A stretch of 47,421 nucleotides of DNA from an uncultured Rubrobacteraceae bacterium (GTDB taxonomy: Bacteria > Actinomycetota > Rubrobacteria > Rubrobacterales > Rubrobacteraceae), in contig CADCVG010000073.1 of the NCBI GenBank assembly GCA_902806075.1, forward strand, positions 1 through 47,421. Direction: 5' to 3'. Below the pieces are notes generated by a model that was not told the origin of the DNA, ran no database searches, and saw nothing but the letters and a program-made list of their open reading frames with translations. This document shows positions 26,723 to 34,557 of the stretch, piece by piece. Within the stretch, counting starts at the first letter, position 1. Each line of letters starts with the position of its first letter. The position numbers were made by a program, and so were the translations under genes.

Positions 26723-27382
26723 GTGAGAAAGGTGGGTATCTTCGGGGGGACCTTCGATCCCATCCACCAGGGGCACATGGTCATCGCCGAGCAGGTCGCG
26801 GATACTCTGGGGCTCGAGATTGTGATCTTTGTCCCCGGCGGCGTTCCTCCGCACAAGCCGCCCACGAGCGTCAAGGCGCCGGCCGAGGACCGTTTGAGCA
26901 TGGTCGAGGCGGCGGTCGGGGAGAACGAGAGGTTCTGCGTGGACCGCGTGGAGATAGACGCCGGAAGGCCGATGTACAGCGTCGAGACGGTGCCGCTCGT
27001 CAAGGAGCGGTACGAAGGGGACGAGTGGTACTTCATTACGGGGGCGGACGAGGTTTCGAACCTCCTCTCCTGGAAGGAGCCCGATAAGTTGCTCGCACAG
27101 GCGTCGATGGTGGCGGCGACCCGTCCCGGTTACGACATCTCGAACCTGGACCACCTCGCCGAGGCTTTAGAGAACTACGAGAAGATAGTGCCCGTCGAGT
27201 GTACGCGGGTGGACGTCTCGGCGACCAGAATCCGGAGGATGCTTGCTGAGGGTAAAAGCGTGAGATACCTGGTACCGGACGGGGTGTTCGAGATCATCCA
27301 CGACAGGGGGTTGTATGGTGCAGACGAAGCACGGGAAGACCAGAGATCGGAGGAACATTTGAGCGGGAGCAAGGAAGCATGA
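26723..27382 (+). CDS. nadD: Nicotinate-nucleotide adenylyltransferase
   Basis: A 219-residue enzyme making deamido-NAD from nicotinate mononucleotide and ATP. The nucleotidyltransferase motif GGTFDPIHQGH (His15, His18) is at the N-terminus, and SATRIRRMLAEGKS carries the second ATP motif. GTG at 26723 is set by the MRKVGIFGG start and GAGGGTGGCGAG just before it. The C-terminus is extended by about 20 polar residues. Its TGA overlaps the rsfS ATG. Confidence 0.95.
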   Translation: MRKVGIFGGTFDPIHQGHMVIAEQVADTLGLEIVIFVPGGVPPHKPPTSVKAPAEDRLSMVEAAVGENERFCVDRVEIDAGRPMYSVETVPLVKERYEGDEWYFITGADEVSNLLSWKEPDKLLAQASMVAATRPGYDISNLDHLAEALENYEKIVPVECTRVDVSATRIRRMLAEGKSVRYLVPDGVFEIIHDRGLYGADEAREDQRSEEHLSGSKEA

Positions 27383-27780
27383 ACCGCGACGAGTCTACGG
27401 CCAGGCAGGTCGAGGAGACCCAGAATGAGGGCCTGGAGCTTACCCGGCACATGGCGGAGACGGCTGCCCGGGCCGCGACCGACATGTTCGCCAGAGACGT
27501 GGTGATAATAGACCTGCGGGAGGTCGTCTCGTACACGGACTACTTCATCGTCGCAAGCGCCGAGACCGAACGGCAGACGCGGCGAATCGTCGAGGAGGTC
27601 CTCGACAGGATGAGGGAGGAGGGTTACAGAGCTCGCACGAGGCGCGTGGACGAGGGGTCGGCCTGGATCAGCCTGGACTTCCTGGACGTGGTCGTCCACG
27701 TCTTCACCGACGAGGCCCGCGACTACTACCGGCTGGAGTCCCTCTGGCGCGGTGCCCCCCAGGAACACTGGGAGGAGTAA
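27379..27780 (+). CDS. rsfS: Ribosome silencing factor RsfS
   Basis: A 133-residue protein that binds L14 and blocks subunit joining when nutrients are scarce. Family blocks VVIIDLREVVSYTDYFIVAS and WISLDFLDVVVHVF are intact. An N-terminal tail of about 20 residues is extra. The start overlaps the nadD stop (ATGA). The obg-nadD-rsfS order is conserved in many bacteria. Confidence 0.94.
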   Translation: MNRDESTARQVEETQNEGLELTRHMAETAARAATDMFARDVVIIDLREVVSYTDYFIVASAETERQTRRIVEEVLDRMREEGYRARTRRVDEGSAWISLDFLDVVVHVFTDEARDYYRLESLWRGAPQEHWEE

Positions 27781-27811
27781 CGTGTCGTAGCGCGCCGTTC
27801 TACGACACGTT
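27779..27811 (+). terminator. Hairpin terminator after rsfS
   Basis: The arms CGTGTCGTAG (27781-27790) and CTACGACACG (27800-27809) pair perfectly and extend to 12 bp with the flanking AA/TT. No T-run follows; instead the -35 of the tRNA-Ala promoter begins at its last bases. Confidence 0.65.
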
Positions 27812-27838
27812 GACACTCGTCCGTAGCGTGCCTATACT
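27810..27838 (+). promoter_or_regulatory. Strong promoter of tRNA-Ala
   Basis: A perfect -35 TTGACA (27810-27815) and TATACT (27833-27838) with the ideal 17-base spacer, 13 bases before the tRNA. This is the best sigma-70-type promoter in the window. Confidence 0.85.
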
Positions 27839-27851
27839 CTGAGGGTCTTTT

Positions 27852-27924
27852 GGGGCCGTAGCTCAGCTGGGAGAGCGCCACGCTGGCAGCGTGGAGGTCA
27901 GGGGTTCGATCCCCCTCGGCTCCA
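27852..27924 (+). tRNA. tRNA-Ala (anticodon GGC)
   Basis: A 73-base cloverleaf: acceptor GGGGCCG (27852-27858) pairs with CGGCTCC (27917-27923) including the G-T wobble at position 3-70 that identifies tRNA-Ala; discriminator A 27924. The anticodon GGC is at 27885-27887 and the T loop is GTTCGATCC. CCA is not encoded. No terminator separates it from comEA 30 bases on. Confidence 0.97.
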
Positions 27925-27953
27925 CTACTACAGGCTTGTGGGGAGCCTACACT

Positions 27954-28367
27954 GTGCCGGGAGAGCACTTCGAGACCGCGAAGGGACGCCGGGAGAGTTC
28001 CCGGCCGCTTTCGTCCGGCTTCTTACGCAACCACAAACCCCGGATAGTCGTTTGCATACTAATCGTCGTGCTCTTCGGGAGCGCGGCCTACTACTCTTCC
28101 CACGCCTCCGAGTCCGCCCCCAGAACGGTCTACAGCACCTCCCTGGACGAGGCGAAGCTGGAGGCGCAGACCCCGCTTCTGGTCAACCTCAACACCGCCG
28201 ACGTGAAGGAACTGGACGAGTTACCGGGCGTCGGTCCCTCCACCGCCCAGAAGATAATCGAGCACCGCCGCCACAGAGGCAACTTCAAGAGCGTGGATGA
28301 GCTTGAGCAAGTGCCGGGAATAGGCCCCAAAACGCTCGAAAAGATAAGGCCCTTTGCAACGGTCTGA
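27954..28367 (+). CDS. comEA: ComEA-type competence DNA-binding protein
   Basis: A 137-residue protein with one membrane helix (about 30-48) and a C-terminal helix-hairpin-helix pair: LPGVGPSTAQ (90-99) and VPGIGPKTLE (120-129). ComEA binds incoming double-stranded DNA outside the membrane during natural transformation. The SLBB domain found in longer ComEA proteins is missing. GTG at 27954 is the best start; TTG at 27936 is possible. comEC follows at once, supporting the assignment. Confidence 0.87.
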   Translation: MPGEHFETAKGRRESSRPLSSGFLRNHKPRIVVCILIVVLFGSAAYYSSHASESAPRTVYSTSLDEAKLEAQTPLLVNLNTADVKELDELPGVGPSTAQKIIEHRRHRGNFKSVDELEQVPGIGPKTLEKIRPFATV

Positions 28368-28386
28368 GGCCGCTGGCCGGACCCGC

Positions 28387-29961
28387 ATGGATGGTCCTGT
28401 CCTGGATCTCTCCCCACCCGTGCGCCTGGACCTCTGGGCGCTGCTCGTGGCGGTCGGCGTCCTCGCAGGCACGGTCGCCGGACCGCTCGCGGCGGCGCTG
28501 GTCCTCGTGAGCGTGGTCGTCGCGAGCGTGGCCGCCGTCCGGCCCGGGGTCATCCCGGAGGGGTGGCGGGTGATGGCCCTGACCGGTCCGCTGTTCGTGG
28601 GAGGCGGGGTTGGGATAGCGCTCCTGCACGCTATGGCCTCCGACCCGCTGCTGGAGCTCGCGGCTGTCGAGCCCGGCGAGGTCGTGGTGGTGGGACGTGT
28701 GATCTCCGCTCCCGTCCCCACGAAGATCGGCTACCGGGCGGACGTACACGTGGAGCACCTGTGGTACGAGGAGAAGGAGGTCCTGCGCGGCGGGGGCATC
28801 CAGGCTTACGCGGGCGACATACGCGCCGGGGTAGGCGACAGGGTGAGGGTGGACGGCAAGCTCCAGCGTCCCGAGACGAAGGAAGACGGCTTCGATTACG
28901 GCCAATATCTACAGACCCGGGGCATCTCCGGTGTGATCTACGCAAAGGGCGTGGCGCCGGTGGACGAGGAGCGGGGCTGGGTCGGGCGCGTACACCGGCA
29001 GACCAGCCTGGCGCTGGGCTACGGGTTGAGGCCCCGGGAGGGGGCAGTGGTGCGCGGGATGGTCCTCGGCGACTCCTCGCGGATACCCGAGGAGTTAGAG
29101 GAGGCGTTCCAGAGGAGCGGCATAACTCATGTGTTAGCGATCAGCGGCCAGCACGTCGCGGTGTTGGCGGCCATGATCTACGTAGTCCTGCGTCTCTTCG
29201 CCGTGCCGATGCTCTTCCGTAACCCGGCCACGCTGGGGCTCGTGTGGCTCTACATCTTCGTCGCGGGCGCTCCGCCGTCGGCGATACGCGCCGGCGTCAT
29301 CGCGACCTTCGTCCTCGCCGCCCCCCTCTTCGGACGCCAGATCTCACCTCTCCACTTCATGACCACAATGCTCGCCGCCGTCCTCGCCTGGAACCCCCTC
29401 CTCATCTACAACCCCGGCTTCCAACTCTCCGTCGCCGCCGTCTTTGGCATCCTGCTCCTCAGGAAACCCCTGCTGTCGCTCGTAAAGAGCACCGTGCTCC
29501 GTCCCATAAAGGAGCCGCCGGAGCTCCTCTCGAATCTCCTGGCAGTATCTTTAGCCGCACAGATAGCCACCGCTCCAATCGTCGCCACGAGCTTCGATGA
29601 GGTCTCGGTGATCGGGGTGCTGACAAACCTCGTCGCCGTGCCGCTCTCCGGCCCTATCCTCAGCCTGGGCCTCCTCGGGACCCTCGCCGGCAACATCTTC
29701 GTGCCGCTCGCCTACCTGATCAACGCCTCGAACGGCTTCCTCGTTACCGTACTCGCGTGGGTAGCCGAAGCCGCCTCCGCCCTACCGTTTGCCGCCGTCG
29801 CCACACCGGGTGCCACATTGCCCCTGGTAGGTCTCTTCTACCTCGGTTGCCTCCCCGCCGCTATCGCCGAAGCTACGTTGCCGGAGGAGCGATGGTCCAG
29901 GGCCGCGGGCTTGCTCGTGGTGTGGGCGGCGCTCTGGATCACGCTCGTCGCCTTGCTTTAG
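28387..29961 (+). CDS. comEC: ComEC/Rec2 DNA-uptake channel protein, without metallo-beta-lactamase domain
   Basis: About 524 residues: N-terminal membrane helices, an OB-like soluble domain (about 85-200), then the polytopic competence domain with HVLAISGQHVAVL near 240 and GAPPSAIRAGVI near 293. ComEC carries single-stranded DNA across the membrane. Full-length ComEC proteins usually end in a metallo-beta-lactamase-like domain; here the protein stops after the membrane part. ATG at 28387 is preferred; TTG at 28354 would overlap comEA. Its last 617 bases recur at 32388-33004. Confidence 0.9.
   Translation: MDGPVLDLSPPVRLDLWALLVAVGVLAGTVAGPLAAALVLVSVVVASVAAVRPGVIPEGWRVMALTGPLFVGGGVGIALLHAMASDPLLELAAVEPGEVVVVGRVISAPVPTKIGYRADVHVEHLWYEEKEVLRGGGIQAYAGDIRAGVGDRVRVDGKLQRPETKEDGFDYGQYLQTRGISGVIYAKGVAPVDEERGWVGRVHRQTSLALGYGLRPREGAVVRGMVLGDSSRIPEELEEAFQRSGITHVLAISGQHVAVLAAMIYVVLRLFAVPMLFRNPATLGLVWLYIFVAGAPPSAIRAGVIATFVLAAPLFGRQISPLHFMTTMLAAVLAWNPLLIYNPGFQLSVAAVFGILLLRKPLLSLVKSTVLRPIKEPPELLSNLLAVSLAAQIATAPIVATSFDEVSVIGVLTNLVAVPLSGPILSLGLLGTLAGNIFVPLAYLINASNGFLVTVLAWVAEAASALPFAAVATPGATLPLVGLFYLGCLPAAIAEATLPEERWSRAAGLLVVWAALWITLVALL
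29345..29961 (+). repeat. Direct repeat copy 1 (3' end of comEC)
   Basis: This segment aligns without gaps to 32388-33004 (offset 3043). By hand count about 39 of 617 bases differ (about 94% identity). Similarity starts just before the codons for LHFMTTMLAA and stops at the stop codon. Most differences are in third positions; about ten change the protein, all conservatively. Confidence 0.93.
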
Positions 29962-30529
29962 AGCTAGGGGACAAAGAATCGCCAAGCATTACGAGGAGCG
30001 GGGAGCGAAGGGCACCGGCGATCGCTGGCATGAGAACTTGGGCGGTACAAAGAGGCGCTGCTTATATAATTTCTGAGATTTCTCTCAATTCATCCGAAAT
30101 TCACTCTCTTACCCGTTAACAGTACGAACTTACAACGCCCGAAGGTTTGCTTCTCCGCCACGTTGGGTCAGGAGCCGGAGGGCGAGCTGGCGCTGGTCTA
30201 GAGCGGTTAGGCGCTCATGCCCTGCTCACTGGGCTGCGTGCGAAACCGTCTTGAAAGCCCCGATCGGCTTCGCCATGAAGCCTCAAAGCGATGGATTGGG
30301 GTGAAAAGCCTTATTTCGCTGCTCGATGCCAATAATAAGGGAGCTTAAGATGCCACTCTAGACCCTTTTCGGACAGTTTCAGAAGAGGTCTTCCCGGAAA
30401 CCCACCCTCCTCGGCGCCACGTATAGTTTGACTGATATTGTAGCAACACTTCCGTTTTCCTAGAGTTCGGGATAAAGTCGTGGTAAGCGAAGCCCGCCGG
30501 GGAAGGCGGCAGGAAGGAGGAGAAGCCCT
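29962..30529. other. Intergenic region, no gene recognised
   Basis: These 568 bases are AT-richer than the genes around them and hold stop codons in all frames. The short frame ending GQEPEGELALV at about 30200 looks like the tail of a lost gene, but nothing upstream supports it. No full promoter, tRNA or known RNA was found. It begins exactly where comEC homology ends and is the left part of the inserted segment. Confidence 0.4.
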
Positions 30530-30838
30530 GTGCCCACTTACGTTGCTCTCATCAACTGGACCGATGAGGGGATCAGGAACGTCAGGCAGACCGTCGAGAG
30601 GGCCGACGGGGTCGAGAAGCTCGCCGAGAAGTACGGGGGGAGGATGGAGCGGCTCTACTGGACGGTGGGGCCTTACGACCTCGTCGGTATCATCGAAGCG
30701 CCGGACGACGAATCCGTTAGCGCCTTGGCCCTTGAGACAGGCTCCACAGGGAGCGTCAGGACCACGATTCTTCGGGCGTACGACCGCGAATCGATGTCGG
30801 GGATCATCGAAAGGATAGGGCCTTCGGCGAGTACGTGA
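30530..30838 (+). CDS. GYD domain protein
   Basis: The 102-residue product starts MPTYVALINWTDEGIRNV and contains WTVGPYDLVGIIEAPDDES, which matches the small GYD family (ferredoxin-like alpha/beta fold, function unknown; members often occur alone). GTG at 30530 is fixed by AAGGAGG (30514-30520). A strong terminator follows, so it is a single-gene unit. It lies within the segment flanked by the comEC repeats. Confidence 0.85.
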   Translation: MPTYVALINWTDEGIRNVRQTVERADGVEKLAEKYGGRMERLYWTVGPYDLVGIIEAPDDESVSALALETGSTGSVRTTILRAYDRESMSGIIERIGPSAST

Positions 30839-30848
30839 GAAGGATCTA

Positions 30849-30890
30849 AAGGAGGGCCGGGTTAAAGTATACTGGCCCTCCTTCTTGTCT
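30849..30890 (+). terminator. Rho-independent terminator of the GYD gene
   Basis: The arms AAGGAGGGCC (30849-30858) and GGCCCTCCTT (30874-30883) form a perfect 10-bp stem with a 15-base loop, followed by CTTGTCTCT. It starts 10 bases after the stop codon. Confidence 0.85.
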
Positions 30891-31164
30891 CTATTACCGA
30901 ATTGCCGACAAGAGAAAGTCGTCTAGGAAACCCGTATACAAGATTTGGTATAGAGGCTCCCCACGGAAGCCGCCGCAAGGTACCTAAGGTCGTGAACACT
31001 GGTAGTCGACACTATATCGATGGTACCGAATAAAGGCCCAACGGGGCTTGAACTTCCCCTCAGACACCTCAGATTTGTCCCTGCCGCGAAGAAACGTAGA
31101 GGTTAGCAGGAGGTGGGTTTGCCGCTAAAGGAACGAGGGTCTTCTTTTGGTTTTCTGACAAGAC
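30891..31164. other. Intergenic region, nothing recognised
   Basis: No gene, RNA or repeat was found between the GYD terminator and the gene remnant at 31165. The stretch has mixed composition and many stops in all frames. Confidence 0.4.
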
Positions 31165-31312
31165 TCAAGCTTCGCTTTTGAGCTCGCGGCGAAGCCTAAC
31201 AGCGTTGCGTTTCAGCGTGGCGTCCAGGAACTCGCGGCCTATCTATACGTCTATTGCGTCGGATCTTCGGGCCGTCAAGGGTGACGTTGGCGACGCCGTC
31301 GGGGATCGGACC
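31165..31312 (-). pseudogene. Decayed gene remnant, identity unknown
   Basis: On the minus strand two protein-like pieces lie in different frames: DGVANVTLDGPKIR (about 31259-31300) and, after a shift, REFLDATLKRNAVRLRRELK ending in TGA (31165-31167). Neither has a start codon or ribosome-binding site, and stops separate other frames. The second piece reads like the C-terminal helix of a soluble protein. I cannot name the family. It directly follows the dehalogenase gene, also on the minus strand. Confidence 0.25.
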
Positions 31313-31339
31313 TCGAGCGTGGAGTGCTGCATGGGGACC

Positions 31340-32224
31340 TTACCTCCTCGTTCGGCTGATAAAGGCGGCGACCGCCTCCCCGATCTCCTGCGGTGAGTCT
31401 TCCTGAACGAAGTGGGCACCACGGATCGTTACCTCTTCCTGGTTCTTCCACGTCCGGCAGAACTCGCGCTGGGCGCCGGTGAGGATCACTCCCGGCTCGG
31501 CGTTGACGAAGAGTTTCGGTATCTCGCTCTCGGCCAGCCATTGCGAGTAGCCATCCACTATCTCCACTACGTCCTCCGGCTCGCCGTCTATCGGCAACTC
31601 TCGGGGCCAGAGGAGGGTAGGACGGCGGGACTCCTCGGTGGAATATGGCCTACGGTAAACTTTCATCTCCTCTTCGGTGAGCTCGCGCAGCACGCTCGAA
31701 GGCAGGATCTGCTCGACGAAGGCGTTGTTCTCGAGGACCAACTCCTCGCCCTTCTCCGAGCGCAACGCCTGGAAGATCCCACGCGCCTCCTCCGGCCACT
31801 CCTCCCAGGTGAACGGACGCACGATCGTCTCCATGTACGCGATACCCCGCACCCTCTCGGGGTTTCTATGGGCCCAGTAGAAGCCCAACGCCCCGCCCCA
31901 GTCGTGCCCGACCAACGTAACGTTCCGCGTCAGCCCGAGGGCCTCGAACCAGGCGTCGAGGTAGCGGGCGTGGTCCACGAAACGGTACGAGCCGTCCGGG
32001 GCTTCTCCAGAGTCGCCCATCCCTACGAGGTCCGGGGCGAGGCAGCGGGCTTGGGGTTCGACGTGCGGGATCACGTTGCGCCACAGGTAAGAGGAGGTGG
32101 GGTTCCCATGCAGAAAGACGACCGGATCGCCCTCGCCGGTCTCCACGTAGGCTATCTCCGTACCAAGCACGGCGACACGCTTGCGCTCGTACGGGTCGGT
32201 GGGGGAGATGGAGTTTTCGGTCAT
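31340..32224 (-). CDS. dhaA: Haloalkane dehalogenase (alpha/beta hydrolase)
   Basis: A 294-residue enzyme cutting carbon-halogen bonds of haloalkanes to give alcohol and halide. All five key residues of the HLD-II (DhaA/LinB) subfamily are visible: nucleophile Asp108 in GHDWGGALG, halide-binding Asn41 (HGNPTSSYLWRN) and Trp109, acid Glu132 in AYMETIVRPFTW, and base His271 in GAHFVQEDSP. The ATG at 32222-32224 (minus) has AGGAGG a few bases before it. No neighbour of a degradation pathway is present. It is the main cargo between the comEC repeats. Confidence 0.9.
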   Translation of the reverse strand: MTENSISPTDPYERKRVAVLGTEIAYVETGEGDPVVFLHGNPTSSYLWRNVIPHVEPQARCLAPDLVGMGDSGEAPDGSYRFVDHARYLDAWFEALGLTRNVTLVGHDWGGALGFYWAHRNPERVRGIAYMETIVRPFTWEEWPEEARGIFQALRSEKGEELVLENNAFVEQILPSSVLRELTEEEMKVYRRPYSTEESRRPTLLWPRELPIDGEPEDVVEIVDGYSQWLAESEIPKLFVNAEPGVILTGAQREFCRTWKNQEEVTIRGAHFVQEDSPQEIGEAVAAFISRTRR

Positions 32225-32365
32225 GCGGCCTCCTCTATTAGTGTGGTTAGAGCTATCCTACAAATACTACCCAGGCGACGGAGTTTGGGTAACACCAGAG
32301 GCTAACGCCCAGACAAACCTACAAGACAGGTCTTAACCGGTTCCTATCCCAAGAAAACTTCTTCC

Positions 32366-33004
32366 ATGCTAGCTTCGTGGGAGGGACCACCCCTCCACTT
32401 CATGACTACGATGCTCGCCGCCGTCCTCGCCTGGAACCCCCTCCTCATCTACAACCCCGGCTTCCAACTCTCCGTTGCCGCCGTCTTTGGCATCCTGCTC
32501 CTCAGGAAACCCCTGCTGTCGCTCGTAAAGAGCACCGTGCTCCGTCCCGTAAAGGAGCCGCCGGAGCTCCTCTCTAACCTCCTGGCAGTATCTTTAGCCG
32601 CGCAGATAGCCACCGCCCCTATCGTCGCAACGAGCTTCGATGAGGTCTCGGTGATCGGGGTGCTGACAAACCTCGTCGCCGTGCCACTCTCCGGCCCTAT
32701 CCTCACCCTGGGCCTCCTCGGGACCCTCGCCGGCAACATCTTCGTGCCGCTCGCCTACCTGATCAACGTCTCGAACGGCTTCCTCGTTACCGTACTTGCG
32801 TGGGTCGCCGAAGCCGCCTCCGCCCTACCGTTTGCCGCCGTCGCCACACCAGGGGCTACGCTGCCCCTGGTCGGTATCTTCTACCTCGGCTGCGTCCCTG
32901 CCGCCGTCGCTGAGGCTACTATGCCAGAGGAGCGATGGCCCAGGGCCGCGGGCTTGCTCGTGGTGTGGACGGCGCTCTGGATCACATTGGTCGCCGTGCT
33001 ATAG
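32366..33004 (+). pseudogene. Partial comEC copy (C-terminal ~205 codons)
   Basis: After a short unrelated start (MLASWEGPP) the frame matches the last ~205 residues of the comEC protein, with about ten conservative changes and no frameshift or stop. It lacks the N-terminal membrane part, the OB-like domain and the conserved ISGQH block, so it cannot act as a channel alone. No ribosome-binding site precedes the ATG at 32366. The intact frame shows it either arrived recently from a relative or is still selected. Confidence 0.85.
32388..33004 (+). repeat. Direct repeat copy 2 (3' end of comEC)
   Basis: This is the partner of 29345-29961, in the same orientation, 3043 bases downstream. The two copies flank about 2.4 kb holding the GYD gene, the remnant and the dehalogenase gene. 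Homology fades within a few bases after the stop. Confidence 0.93.
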
Positions 33005-33471
33005 ATAGAGTGCATGCACTACCAAAACCCCGCAACGATACGCAAGCGGGGCCGAACGCTAGCTTAGGTTCGGGGGCCTCCTCGGTTGGTGGCGAAGTCT
33101 ACGGACTCCATGCCTGTAGCTACGGTTGATGTACAGTTGCCGGCTGGCGGAACGGGGTCTACATGCACTCCAACGTGAGGAGACCTCTACTTATCTTCGA
33201 GTACAGCATTACAAAGGGATTGCAGAACCTCGATGTGAAACCCAGGCCTGGGCAGTGTGGTAGATCGACGCAGGCTCAACCGCATCGTTCCCGGTAAAAG
33301 TGGGCGGCACACCGTAGGATGAGGTGCCACAGATAAGTACGCCCAAGATGTTGGGTGAGAAGACCACTCCGCGCCCGAAGCCCTGCTTGTACCCGTAGAA
33401 AGGGGTCTGCTATAAGGACCGTGGGGGGAGCGACGGCCGGATGAGGAAGTTGTTCCAGAGAGGCATAGGAT
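33005..33471. other. Intergenic region with a hairpin and a promoter
   Basis: A palindrome TGCATGCA (33011-33018) and a stem CCCCGC (33028-33033) with GCGGGG (33046-33051) follow the comEC fragment; the stem could end transcription, although no T-run follows. The rest up to about 33380 shows no gene or RNA. A promoter lies at 33387-33416. Confidence 0.4.
33387..33416 (+). promoter_or_regulatory. Promoter of the coiled-coil membrane protein gene
   Basis: TTGTAC (33387-33392) and TATAAG (33411-33416) are 18 bases apart, about 55 bases before the ATG at 33472. Confidence 0.55.
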
Positions 33472-34350
33472 ATGATCGAGGCGTTACTCTTCGTTGGTAC
33501 CGGCACTCTACTCGTGCTCGGCTCGGCGTCCCTCGTCATCGCTACTCTTACCTTGCGCAACGCGCGGAGGTACGTGGAGCTTGCCGAGCTCCGCATGGAG
33601 CGCCTCAGCCAGGGACAGGCCCGCCTTCTGGCGCTATTGGGTGAAGGCCGGGTTCCCGAGGAGGCGCCGGAGCAGCGAGGTGGATCGGCGGAAGAGCGGG
33701 AGCGCCGCGCGCGTCGGGACGCCGAGCGGAGGATCGAGCACCTGGAGCGAGAGCTTCGGGAGTTGCGAGGGGTGCGGCGGGAGAGTCCCTTGCCTGTACT
33801 GGCAGGGTCGGTAGAGGACCGTATGGAAGTGCGTGGGCTCGCGGGGGAGGAGTTGCCGGCGACCCGGAAGACACGGGGGACCGAAACGACGACGCCTCCG
33901 GTGGAACTCCCCGAGACCACGGTACGGAAGCCCGCAGTGGTCCGGTCAGGAGACGGGAGGCCGCGTCTTGGGGCGCTGGTGTCTCATCCCGACGACAGTG
34001 TCGAGCCAGCGGGGACGCCGATAGTGCAAGCGCGTGCCCGAAGCGGCGCTCCGGTCGCGATGTTCCGCAAGCACTACGACAAGTACCTGGAGAACTACCG
34101 GGGTTACGTGGAGCTGGCCGAGGGACTCTACCGGATGCGGGACGCCGGTGAGGTGCCGTCCGGGCCCGCGGAGCGCGAGTGGGAGGAGAAGCTGCGCCGG
34201 GTGGAGGGCGGCATAAAGAGGACGACCGCGAGGCTGGACATCCTGGAGGGGCACAACACCGAGCTGGTGGCCGACAACGAACGCGTCTCCCGCCGCGCCA
34301 GCGTTGCTCGGAGACATTCGGAGATCCAGAGGAACGGGCGGGGTCGCTAG
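33472..34350 (+). CDS. Membrane-anchored coiled-coil protein, unknown function
   Basis: The 292-residue product has one N-terminal membrane helix (about 5-27, GTGTLLVLGSASLVIATLTL), a charged coiled coil (about 70-100, Glu/Arg-rich), a Pro/Thr-rich linker, and a second helical region from about 200 (FRKHYDKYLENYRGYVELAE). No enzyme motif. It could be an envelope or division scaffold, which is a guess from layout only. Codon use matches the chromosome. Confidence 0.65.
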   Translation: MIEALLFVGTGTLLVLGSASLVIATLTLRNARRYVELAELRMERLSQGQARLLALLGEGRVPEEAPEQRGGSAEERERRARRDAERRIEHLERELRELRGVRRESPLPVLAGSVEDRMEVRGLAGEELPATRKTRGTETTTPPVELPETTVRKPAVVRSGDGRPRLGALVSHPDDSVEPAGTPIVQARARSGAPVAMFRKHYDKYLENYRGYVELAEGLYRMRDAGEVPSGPAEREWEEKLRRVEGGIKRTTARLDILEGHNTELVADNERVSRRASVARRHSEIQRNGRGR

Positions 34351-34545
34351 GAGTTCCCGAGGGGCGGCGGCCGACTCTTTCTGGTGGAGGGGCCAGGTTC
34401 ATGCGTTTGCCCCGTCCGTCGAGCTGCGGATGCCGTGCCTGCCCTTTATCCACGTCGTGATGTCCCGCGCGATCCTTATCCGCGTCCTCGGTGCGGTCAC
34501 GATACGGACGGCGTTCTCCTTCGCACTCGCGCTGCGCCTGGAAGC

Positions 34546-34551
34546 TAGAAT
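34546..34551 (+). promoter_or_regulatory. -10 element of holA (leaderless-type)
   Basis: TAGAAT ends 6 bases before the ATG at 34558, so RNA should begin at about the start codon; no ribosome-binding site is present. The 207 bases before it hold no gene. Confidence 0.55.
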
Positions 34552-34557
34552 AAGCGC

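Noticed and set aside
27726-27968. Minus-strand frame across tRNA-Ala
   Set aside because: Antisense of the tRNA gene and rsfS end; no start signal.
30150-30200. Possible gene tail ending GQEPEGELALV
   Set aside because: Too short and without support upstream.
30360-30420. Possible insertion-sequence end (TTTCGGACAGTTT)
   Set aside because: Only a vague likeness to IS3-type ends, with no partner repeat and no transposase.
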